64,000 nucleotides of DNA from Saprospiraceae bacterium (lineage in GTDB: Bacteria > Bacteroidota > Bacteroidia > Chitinophagales > Saprospiraceae), in assembly GCA_016714085.1 (NCBI GenBank), contig JADJNW010000007.1, forward strand, positions 248,001 through 312,000, read 5' to 3'. Each line of letters begins with the position of its first letter. The stretch's first letter is position 1. The notes below the pieces were generated by a model. It was not told the DNA's origin and did no database searches. It worked only from the letters and a program-made list of their open reading frames with translations. Of this stretch, positions 57,104 to 64,000 are shown in pieces. The translations under genes and the position numbers were made by a program.

Positions 57104-57370
57104 AACGTATCTTCTTCACAGCAACTATCTTATCGGCGAAAAAAAAATCCCATTTTGTTTGACGTCGGGGCTGATATACCCTCGGCATAGGGCATCGTCT
57201 TGTCCTGTAAAAATCCATGTGACCTGTATAATCACAAAAACCAACTTCTTTTCGTTTGACCAGACTCCCAGAAGTCTGTAATCCCATGCTATTAATCGAA
57301 GCGTTATAAAGGGCGGTCTCCGCGAATCCGAATTGCCTGGAAGGAGAGCGCCCAGCTTCGATTGTTTTTT
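57104..57370 (-). other. Gene-free region with several hairpins, possible structured RNA
   Basis: No convincing gene. On the minus strand CAGACT and AGTCTG flank TTCTGGG; GGGCGCTCTCC and GGAGACCGCCC pair imperfectly near 57321-57363; CCCT and AGGG pair around ATGCCG; and GGGATTTTTTTTTCG lies at the left end as a possible terminator tract. The open frame 57048-57512 here lacks features of a protein family. Confidence 0.35.
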
Positions 57371-57445
57371 GTGGAATGTTGGAAGGATGGAATATTGGAA
57401 TACTACCGCACAAATATTCCATCTTTCCTGTATTCCATTCCATTT
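57371..57445. repeat. Word-type inverted repeat (GGAAT/ATTCC)
   Basis: GGAATGTTGGAAGGATGGAA and TATTGGAATA on the left face TATTCCATCTTTCCTGTATT and CCATTCC on the right. Both arms are built from one word. Confidence 0.65.
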
Positions 57446-57597
57446 GATAATCAAAAAACCAAATTATCTTCTGAGCAATACATTTTTGTCGCCTGTAAGT
57501 GCAAAAATTCATTGCTTCTGTTTGTCTAAGCGCATTTTAACAACTAACTTGCCTCGGTTTGTTACCAAGTTTTATCAAAAAAATCTATATTTCGCAA

Positions 57598-57700
57598 CTT
57601 GTAATTAGTTATCGGTTATCATTAACCAGCAACAAGAAACCAGTAATCAATATCCAGAAACAAGTAGCAAGCAACCAGCATCTGAAAACAAGACAAAACC
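57598..57700. repeat. Word repeat before the PorP-like gene
   Basis: TTAGTTATCGGTTATC, AACCAGCAACAAGAAACCAG and AAGTAGCAAGCAACCAGC repeat ACCAG/CAAG words; the inverted partner is weak. Confidence 0.45.
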
Positions 57701-57706
57701 ACGCGT

Positions 57707-58723
57707 ATGCAATTAAAAAGACTTTTACTCTTAGGGGCAATTTTCATTACACTGGAAACACTTAGCGCACAGGACATCCACGCTACTTTGTTCAATATGA
57801 CGCCTTTGACACTGAACCCGGCGCTCACTGGCGCTTATGAAGGTACAGCGCGGATCGGTGGTATGTACCGCGATCAGTGGAGAAGCTTTGTGCCAAATGC
57901 TTTCACCCGACCAACGATTTATGTTGACGCACCCATCATTCGGGGCTTTCGTAAAACCGACTGGGTGGGCGTAGGCTTAATGAATTACAGTGATAAAGCA
58001 GGATCAGGCAAATTGGGTGTCACCGCGAGCATGTTATCCTTATCTTACCACTTTGCGATGGATAAGGCAGCGAAGAATGTATTGACGCTTGGTTTGCAGG
58101 GCGGTCAAGTACAACGCAGCTTTGGCGATAAAGAAAGTCTCAAATTTGCGGATGCGATTACTTCCGGTCTGCCTACTGAAGAAACCGGCTTTGATGATGT
58201 TTCTTATCTTGATTTTAATGCAGGATTGATGCTTCGTTCAACGATTCAGGATAATACCGCATTGGAAATAGGCTTGGCATTCAATCATATTACACAGCCT
58301 AAATACAATTTCCAGGATGTACAACTTGGTACAGATGATGGCGCGCTCAAGCGTCCAATGAGAATCGTAGCACATAGCAAATACGAAACCGATTTGACTG
58401 ATAAATGGAGCATCGCGCCTACTGTTTTGGCGCAACTCACCGGCGGCGCTACGGAAGTGGTATTGCAGGGTTGGGGCGGCTACCAGATTAATCAGGATTA
58501 CAAACTTGATTTTGGCCTAGGCTATCGTTTTGGCGATTCTGGCCAATTATTATTAGGCGCTGATTATCAGAAGCAATTAAAAGTGGCCTTTGGCTATGAT
58601 CTGAATGTTTCATCCTTGAATGTTGCGAGCAAATATCAGGGCGGCTTTGAAATCGCAGCGTACTATATTTTCAAAATTTACAAAAAACCGGATACCCCGG
58701 CGATTATTTGTCCACATTTTTAA
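57707..58723 (+). CDS. PorP/SprF family type IX secretion-associated membrane protein
   Basis: 338 residues with signal peptide MQLKRLLLLGAIFITLETLS (cleaved near SAQ). The mature start MTPLTLNPALTGAYEGTARI with GGMYRDQWRS is the signature of PorP/SprF (PF11751), and the rest is an outer-membrane beta-barrel (VGVGLMNYSDKAGSGKLGV, LTLGLQGGQVQRSFGD, VLQGWGGYQINQDYKLDFGL). Such proteins act with type IX export of a partner surface protein and are often encoded next to an OmpA/PD40 protein, as here (58925). Length is typical of the family. Confidence 0.93.
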   Translation: MQLKRLLLLGAIFITLETLSAQDIHATLFNMTPLTLNPALTGAYEGTARIGGMYRDQWRSFVPNAFTRPTIYVDAPIIRGFRKTDWVGVGLMNYSDKAGSGKLGVTASMLSLSYHFAMDKAAKNVLTLGLQGGQVQRSFGDKESLKFADAITSGLPTEETGFDDVSYLDFNAGLMLRSTIQDNTALEIGLAFNHITQPKYNFQDVQLGTDDGALKRPMRIVAHSKYETDLTDKWSIAPTVLAQLTGGATEVVLQGWGGYQINQDYKLDFGLGYRFGDSGQLLLGADYQKQLKVAFGYDLNVSSLNVASKYQGGFEIAAYYIFKIYKKPDTPAIICPHF

Positions 58724-58726
58724 ATA

Positions 58727-58915
58727 TGTTTAAAGGTTTGGGAGTTTGATGTTTGGAGGTTTTCGAGGTCAAACATTAAATGATTGAATGTTTAACAAAA
58801 TTTTAAAAAATCCATTAAAGCTTTCAGCGTTTCATTGTTAGATATTTAGATGACAGATGTTAGACTTTAGATTTGTCCAACATTTAATACCTAAAGCCTA
58901 ACGCCTTGTATAAAG
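58727..58915. repeat. Word-type repeats between PorP and OmpA genes
   Basis: First block: TTTAAAGGTTTGGGAGTTTG and ATGTTTGGAGG face TCAAACATTAAATGATTGAA. Second block near 58836: TTGTTAGATATTTAGATGAC and AGATGTTAGACTTTAG words face CCAACATTTAATACC and AAAGCCTAACG. No gene seen. Confidence 0.6.
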
Positions 58916-58924
58916 ATAAAGCTT

Positions 58925-61444
58925 ATGAGAAAAATATTCACACTAGCATTATTTCTGAGTTTGGGTTGTAGCATTGCATTGGCGCAGCCCATTCGCAAAG
59001 CCGCTTATGATGTCCTCATTGATGTAGCGGAAGAGCAGTATCAGAAAAAAGATTATTATCAGGCGCTCAAAAAATATGAGGAGGCCTACGACGAAAAGCA
59101 GGATCGAACACTGCTGCCTATGATTGCGGATCTGCAATACCTCATTCGTGATTATGCTGCCTCGGAGCGTACTTATGCTCGCCTCTTGCGCCGCGACGAT
59201 AATAATGAATTTGTGGAAAAACGCTTCATGTATGGGCGGGTACTCAAAATGAACGGCAATTATCCTGATGCGGTCGAGCAACTGAAATTATTCTTGGAAA
59301 GCCCTACGAATGATTCATTGAAAACACTGGCGCAGAATGAAATCGCTGGCGCGGAAATGGCGCTGAATTCGCCACCTGCTACCAAAAAAGTGAACATGGA
59401 AAACGCCGGACGCGACGTCAATACTAGTTTTTCTGAGTATTCTCCAGCGTTCGGACGCGATAAGAACACCATGTATCTCTCTGCTTTTGATACCAAAGAG
59501 GTCATTATCGTTGATGAAAAAACGACCAATTACCACGCCAAAATTTATAGAGCAACCAAGTACGAGCGCGGCTGGGAAAAGCCAACAGTGCTGGATGAAA
59601 AGATCAATCGCCCTGGCTATCACAATGTGAATGTGAGCGTTTCGCCTGATGGCAATCGAATGTTTTTCACGCGTGCGCAACTGGAAGGCAATGTGATGAG
59701 CGAAGGTAAAATTTATTATAGCGTAGGCGGTGATGATGCCTGGAGTGCCGCGAATGAAGTGCAAGGCATTAACGGAGCATATATCAACAAGCACCCCGTG
59801 GTTGGTGAGTTGTTTGGTCGGGAGGTGTTATTCTTTTCTTCCAATATGCCTGGCGGCAAGGGCGGATTTGATTTATATTACGCGCCGCTGGAAGGCGAAG
59901 GAAAGTATGGCTTACCTGTCAATCTTGGCGAGGGAATCAACACTATTGCTGATGATGAAACACCATTTTACTTAGATGGTACGCTTTATTTCAGCTCAAC
60001 CGGGCATCCTGGTTTTGGTGGCTTCGATATTTTCTTCACCACCTGGGATGGACAAAAATGGAGCGATCCGCTCAACATGAGCAATGCTTACAACACAAGC
60101 GTAGATGACCAGTTTTTTGCTTTGGATAGCGAAGGTTTCAATGGCTTCTTAGCTTCCAACCGCGAGGGCGGTCGCTCAGTAGAAAGCAAAACCTGTTGTA
60201 ATGATATTTACACCTTCACCATGCCGAAATTATCGGTGGATTTGGTGGTGGGGATGTTTGACGAAGCCCGTAAGCCATTGCCTGGTGGCACGGTACAATT
60301 GATGGAAGTGATCAACGAAAGAATAGGGCAAACCAATTCGCAAACAAGCGAAAAAGGTAATCGTTTCGGTTTTGAATTGGGTTTTGAAATGCCCTATCGC
60401 ATCATCGGTATGCGCGAAGGTTACTATCCGGATACGCTTGAATTCAACACGGTTGGTTTGAAAGAATCAAAAACAATTGAACAGCGTTTGTACCTGAAAG
60501 CCAAGCCGTTACCGCCTCCAGAACCGGAATATGATACCATTTCGATGGAGCAACCAATTCTGCTGGAAAATATTTTGTATAAATACGATTCGGATCGAAT
60601 TGAAACCGAAGCAGAACTTGATCTTCAGGTGGTATATGAACTCATGACCGAATATCCTGATATGAAGATCGAATTGAGTTCGCATACAGACAATCGCGGT
60701 AATGACACTTATAATGAAGACCTTTCGCAGCGGAGAGCAGAATCGGCACGGCGTTGGCTGGTGCGCAAAGGAATTGCTCGTGATCGAATTACTGCCAAAG
60801 GCTACGGAGAGAAAGTGCCAAAAGCAGTGACTGCGAAACAGGCAATAGAATTTCCTTTCTTCAAGGAAAGCGATGTGTTGACCATCGAATACATTGATAA
60901 ATTGGAAAACGAAGAACAAAAAGAAGCGGCGCACGCGATCAATCGTCGTACAGAATTTAAAATTACGGAAGGCCCGACCAGCATTATCATCAAGAGTACG
61001 CGTTTGCGGAAAAATACTTCGACCAAATCGTCCAACGATAGAAATACTTTAATCAAGTCTGACTCTTTGAAAATCAGCGAGTTTTCTTCTCTTTTTGGCA
61101 AAAAAGATTTAAAAGGAATGCCAATTATGGTTTTCAACGAACGTTTGGTTGATCTTGGCAAGGTGAAAAAAGGTGCAAAACCGGGATATACTTTCGAGTT
61201 TGTCAATCGTGGAGATATAGATTTGGAGATTGATGATGTGTCGAGATGCGAATGCACCGAAGCCGAATGGACGGAAACGCCTGTGAAACCTGGGGAGAAG
61301 GGATTTGTGAAAATCATTTTCCTGAGCGAATTGAAAGACCAATCGGAAACGGTGGAATTGGAAGTATTCCTGAAAAATAGAGAAACCGATACAGGCTATC
61401 CGATTATAGAAAAATTGAAATATAAGTTTGAACTTATAAAGTAG
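58925..61444 (+). CDS. OmpA-family envelope protein with PD40 propeller and C-terminal DUF1573 domain
   Basis: 839 residues with signal peptide MRKIFTLALFLSLGCSIALA. Domains in order: TPR (about 25-130, QKKDYYQALKKYEEAYDEKQ), PD40/WD40-like propeller (about 150-430: VSPDGNRMFFTRAQ, LFFSSNMPGGKGGFDLYYAP, YFSSTGHPGFGGFDIFF), a carboxypeptidase-regulatory-like beta domain (about 435-520), OmpA peptidoglycan-binding domain (about 545-690: ILYKYDSDRIETEAELDL, LSSHTDNRGNDTYNEDLSQR) and a DUF1573-like Ig domain (about 735-835: VDLGKVKKGAKPGYTFEFVN, SRCECTEAEW). The OmpA part anchors it to the cell wall; the neighbouring PorP suggests a type IX export role. The added DUF1573 domain after OmpA is uncommon. 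Confidence 0.92.
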   Translation: MRKIFTLALFLSLGCSIALAQPIRKAAYDVLIDVAEEQYQKKDYYQALKKYEEAYDEKQDRTLLPMIADLQYLIRDYAASERTYARLLRRDDNNEFVEKRFMYGRVLKMNGNYPDAVEQLKLFLESPTNDSLKTLAQNEIAGAEMALNSPPATKKVNMENAGRDVNTSFSEYSPAFGRDKNTMYLSAFDTKEVIIVDEKTTNYHAKIYRATKYERGWEKPTVLDEKINRPGYHNVNVSVSPDGNRMFFTRAQLEGNVMSEGKIYYSVGGDDAWSAANEVQGINGAYINKHPVVGELFGREVLFFSSNMPGGKGGFDLYYAPLEGEGKYGLPVNLGEGINTIADDETPFYLDGTLYFSSTGHPGFGGFDIFFTTWDGQKWSDPLNMSNAYNTSVDDQFFALDSEGFNGFLASNREGGRSVESKTCCNDIYTFTMPKLSVDLVVGMFDEARKPLPGGTVQLMEVINERIGQTNSQTSEKGNRFGFELGFEMPYRIIGMREGYYPDTLEFNTVGLKESKTIEQRLYLKAKPLPPPEPEYDTISMEQPILLENILYKYDSDRIETEAELDLQVVYELMTEYPDMKIELSSHTDNRGNDTYNEDLSQRRAESARRWLVRKGIARDRITAKGYGEKVPKAVTAKQAIEFPFFKESDVLTIEYIDKLENEEQKEAAHAINRRTEFKITEGPTSIIIKSTRLRKNTSTKSSNDRNTLIKSDSLKISEFSSLFGKKDLKGMPIMVFNERLVDLGKVKKGAKPGYTFEFVNRGDIDLEIDDVSRCECTEAEWTETPVKPGEKGFVKIIFLSELKDQSETVELEVFLKNRETDTGYPIIEKLKYKFELIK

Positions 61445-61500
61445 CTCCGATTGGTAATCGGAGCGTGGAGAGGCATCTTTCGGATAGGAGGGATGCCTCT
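61444..61500 (+). terminator. Double terminator after the OmpA-DUF1573 gene
   Basis: GCTCCGATT (61444-61452) pairs with AATCGGAGC (61456-61464), and AGAGGCATC (61469-61477) with GATGCCTCT (61492-61500), then TTCCGTTTCTG. The first stem starts immediately at the stop codon. Confidence 0.65.
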
Positions 61501-61529
61501 TTCCGTTTCTGTAGTTATATTATTAGAAT

Positions 61530-61620
61530 ACAGATTGCCACTGATACAACGAATTTTGCGAATTTTTAAGCACAATCTGTGTCTATCTGTTGCATCCGCG
61601 TGAATCCGCGTTCTATCCAA
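61530..61620. repeat. Word-type inverted repeat before the penicillin-binding protein gene
   Basis: ACAGATTGCCACTGATACAA, CGAATTTTGCGAATTT on the left face AATCTGTGTCTATCTGTTGC and ATCCGCGTGAATCCGCG on the right. Arms are related reverse complements. Confidence 0.6.
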
Positions 61621-61643
61621 GCAAAGGTAGCTTTTTAGATTAA

Positions 61644-64000
61644 ATGAGGGATTCAATTAAAATGATCAAACAGCAATTACAGCAATGGTTTCAGGCAATT
61701 CGCAAGGAAAAAATTCCTCGGCGGGTAGTCTTGTTTTTGAGGAATCGCACCTTTCAGTCCTTGGCTTTAACTTTGCTGCTATTCTTGTTGTTCTGGTTTT
61801 TGCTGCTGCGACCCCTATTCGACGATCCGACGTGTATGGTGCTGGAAGACCTTGAAGGAGATTTGCTTGGTGCTCGAATTGCTGCTGATGGGCAATGGCG
61901 CTTCCCTGACCGCGATAGCGTACCCGAAAAATTTGCTAAAGCCCTTGTCACGTTTGAAGATCAGCGATTTTATTATCATCCTGGTGTCGATCCTTTGTCG
62001 ATTGGTAGAGCTTTTTTTCAAAATTTAAGTCGGGGGCGCGTAGTCAGTGGCGGTAGTACGCTCACGATGCAGGTCATTCGCTTGGCGCGAAAAGATAAAC
62101 CCCGGAATTTGTATCAAAAAATGATAGAAGCCTTGCTGGCCCTGCGTTTGGAAATGAATCACAAGAAAGGCGAAGTGCTGGCTTTGTATGCTTCTCATGC
62201 ACCTTTTGGTGGGAATGTGGTCGGATTGGATGCTGCCTCCTGGCGTTATTTTGGTAAACAAGCTCGCTTGCTTTCCTGGGCGGAGGCGGCGATGTTGGCA
62301 GTGCTGCCCAATAGTCCGGCATTGATTCATCCTGGTAGAAATCGGGAAGATTTGTTGGAAAAACGCAATCGTTTATTGGATAAATTATTGGAAAACAATA
62401 AAATAGACATTTTAACTTGTCGCCTGGCGAAAGAAGAGCCATTGCCCGAAGCGCCTTATCCATTGCCGCGATTAGCGCCGCATCTATTAGATAGAGCTTA
62501 TTTGGAATATGTGCGAACCGGAAAGACGAAGCGCTCCAGGATTCAGACGACGCTCGACAAGCATTTACAAAGTCAAGTGACCGATATTTTGTCAAGACAC
62601 CAGCAAATACTGCGTTACAACGAGATTCACAATCTCGCTGCGGTTGTTTTGGATGTGGAAACAGGGAATGTGTTGGCTTATGTGGGCAATGTTATAGGGG
62701 CAGGGGAGGAGCATGGCGAGCAAGTGGACGTGATCAAGGCGCCGCGCAGTACAGGGAGTTTGCTCAAGCCATTTTTATATGCCTTAGCTTTGCAGGAAGG
62801 ACAAATTTTGCCGAATAGCTTGCTTTCGGATGTGCCGATGCAGTTGAGTGGCTATCGCCCGGAGAATTTTTATCGAAAATACGATGGTATGGTGTCTGCG
62901 GATCGAGCCTTGAGTCGTTCGCTGAATGTGCCATTTGTAAAGCTTTTGCAGGAGTATGGTTTATCAAAATTTCATTTCAAACTCCAAAAATTGGGTTTGA
63001 CGACGTTGCACCGACCGCCTTCGCAGTATGGTTTGCCTTTGATTTTGGGAGGCGCGGAAGGAAGCCTTTGGGACATCACTGGCGTGTACGCAAGCATGGC
63101 GAGGACATTGAATCATTTTGGCTCAAATAGCGGATTGTATAATCCTGAGGATTTTCATGCGCCGAATTATTTGTTTCAGCAGGATGTGGCGAGTTTCCAA
63201 AAACCTGCCACATCTGAATTGCAAAAAGAAACGCCTTATCTCACTGCTTCTGCAATTTGGTTCACTTTTGCGGCGATGCACGAGTTGGAGCGCCCAGATG
63301 AAGAGGGTAACTGGCGGCAGTTTTCATCGAGTCAGCGGATTGCTTGGAAAACCGGCACCAGTATTGGCTTTCGGGACGGCTGGGCAATTGGCGTCAACGC
63401 GCGCTACGCGGTAGGCGTTTGGGTAGGCAATGCAGACGGCGAAGGGCGGCCGGGCTTGATTGGTGTGCAAACTGCTGCGCCTGTTTTGTTTGATATTTTT
63501 AATCGCTTGCCCAAAACAAGCTGGTTTTCAATTCCTTATGATGAAATGATTCAAATCCCTGTTTGTAAATGGAGCGGTTATCGCGCTTCCAGTATTTGTG
63601 AGGTTGACAGCATCTGGGCACCTCAAAGTGGATTGCGGGCTTCGGCTTGTTCTTTTCATCAAACGGTTCATTTGGATAAAAGCAAAGAATGGCAAGTGAC
63701 TGCGGACTGCGAAGCCTTAGAAAATATAGTGCATCAATCCTGGTTTGTGCTGCCGCCGCTCGAAGAATATTATTTTAAATCCAAGAATCCGACTTATAAA
63801 ACGCTACCTCCTTATCGAAAAGATTGTCAGGATGCCCTGGCGCAAAGCGAAACCGCCAATATGCAATTGATTTATCCGAAATATCCTACCCGTATCTATG
63901 TACCGATTGATTTGGATGGTCAACCTTCACGCACGGTCTTTACAGTCGCGCACCGGGAGCCGGAAGCCCTAATTTATTGGCATATTGACGAATCATTTAT
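61644..64000 (+). CDS. pbpC: Penicillin-binding protein 1C, partial (runs off window)
   Basis: 785 codons are open to the window end. An ATG at 61644 or 61662 starts a short cytoplasmic part and a membrane helix (residues about 39-55). The transglycosylase (GT51) domain has KALVTFEDQRFYYHPGVDPL with catalytic Glu near residue 104, RVVSGGSTLTMQVIRLAR and GGNVVGLDAASWRYFGK. The transpeptidase has RSTGSLLKPFLYALAL (catalytic Ser of SxxK near 371), LSRSLNVPFV (SxN) and WKTGTS (KTG, near 569). The C-terminal cysteine-rich part begins VCKWSGYRASSICEVDS, typical of PBP1C with its BiPBP_C domain. It builds peptidoglycan; PBP1C often sits beside an alpha-2-macroglobulin-type gene, which would lie to the right. 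Confidence 0.93.
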   Translation, partial: MRDSIKMIKQQLQQWFQAIRKEKIPRRVVLFLRNRTFQSLALTLLLFLLFWFLLLRPLFDDPTCMVLEDLEGDLLGARIAADGQWRFPDRDSVPEKFAKALVTFEDQRFYYHPGVDPLSIGRAFFQNLSRGRVVSGGSTLTMQVIRLARKDKPRNLYQKMIEALLALRLEMNHKKGEVLALYASHAPFGGNVVGLDAASWRYFGKQARLLSWAEAAMLAVLPNSPALIHPGRNREDLLEKRNRLLDKLLENNKIDILTCRLAKEEPLPEAPYPLPRLAPHLLDRAYLEYVRTGKTKRSRIQTTLDKHLQSQVTDILSRHQQILRYNEIHNLAAVVLDVETGNVLAYVGNVIGAGEEHGEQVDVIKAPRSTGSLLKPFLYALALQEGQILPNSLLSDVPMQLSGYRPENFYRKYDGMVSADRALSRSLNVPFVKLLQEYGLSKFHFKLQKLGLTTLHRPPSQYGLPLILGGAEGSLWDITGVYASMARTLNHFGSNSGLYNPEDFHAPNYLFQQDVASFQKPATSELQKETPYLTASAIWFTFAAMHELERPDEEGNWRQFSSSQRIAWKTGTSIGFRDGWAIGVNARYAVGVWVGNADGEGRPGLIGVQTAAPVLFDIFNRLPKTSWFSIPYDEMIQIPVCKWSGYRASSICEVDSIWAPQSGLRASACSFHQTVHLDKSKEWQVTADCEALENIVHQSWFVLPPLEEYYFKSKNPTYKTLPPYRKDCQDALAQSETANMQLIYPKYPTRIYVPIDLDGQPSRTVFTVAHREPEALIYWHIDESF

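Noticed and set aside
57048..57512. 154-residue minus-strand frame between the small lipoprotein and PorP genes
   Set aside because: It runs through two word hairpins and has no recognisable domain; more likely non-coding.

Overview
The window comes from a Bacteroidota chromosome, most likely a Saprospiraceae-type organism. The evidence is a type IX secretion sorting domain on the 995-residue propeller protein, a PorP/SprF protein beside an OmpA/PD40 protein, a hybrid two-component regulator with a Reg_prop/Y_Y_Y sensor, SusC-like plug and carboxypeptidase-regulatory modules, TAnnTTTG-type -7 boxes and a lack of Shine-Dalgarno sites. I see no rRNA, tRNA, CRISPR array, prophage or complete insertion sequence. 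This is accessory and housekeeping chromosome with many secreted proteins.

Layout. 0-11 kb: end of a paa cluster (paaD), a hypothetical gene, a MarR-GNAT fusion with its operator, glycerate kinase and a lipoprotein trehalase, Uma2 and M14 peptidase genes, and prfC. 11-18.7 kb: two paralogous secreted adhesin-like proteins, each followed by a convergent gene of a small helical family ending in GxWGxEV; the second companion is only a fragment. 18.9-22 kb: a CLC channel and a site-2 protease, both with CBS pairs. 22-28 kb: tail-fibre-like and propeller secreted proteins and a lipoprotein. 28-35.4 kb: a TetR-controlled tripartite ABC exporter (TolC, HlyD, two ATPases, two permeases) like E. coli CecR-YbhGFSR. 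35.7-39.1 kb: small broken genes, a 21-bp minisatellite and a Doc-type toxin pair. 39.1-45.6 kb: a leftward block of Pat-like protein acetyltransferase, HDAC-family deacetylase, GCS2-CBS protein and UspA. 46-53.8 kb: a hybrid sensor-regulator followed by a haem-type TonB receptor and a PepSY protein. 53.9-64 kb: K+ channel, TPR-like protein, a small lipoprotein, PorP, OmpA-DUF1573 and the start of penicillin-binding protein 1C.

What stands out. (1) The acetyltransferase, CBS and deacetylase block has the parts list of Bacillus acuABC built from different proteins. (2) Many intergenic gaps hold degenerate inverted repeats made of repeated short words: the two arms of one gap share a vocabulary that other gaps do not. 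(3) Both intact GxWGxEV genes have a 21-bp tandem array upstream. (4) The two large secreted proteins share a C-terminal module ending FPWNGN.

Caution. At least eleven genes are split by frame changes, and most that I could reconstruct are one-base changes in a homopolymer, usually a lost base. I read these as sequencing or assembly errors and give each such gene as one feature spanning its pieces. No database search was possible; family names rest on motif recognition.
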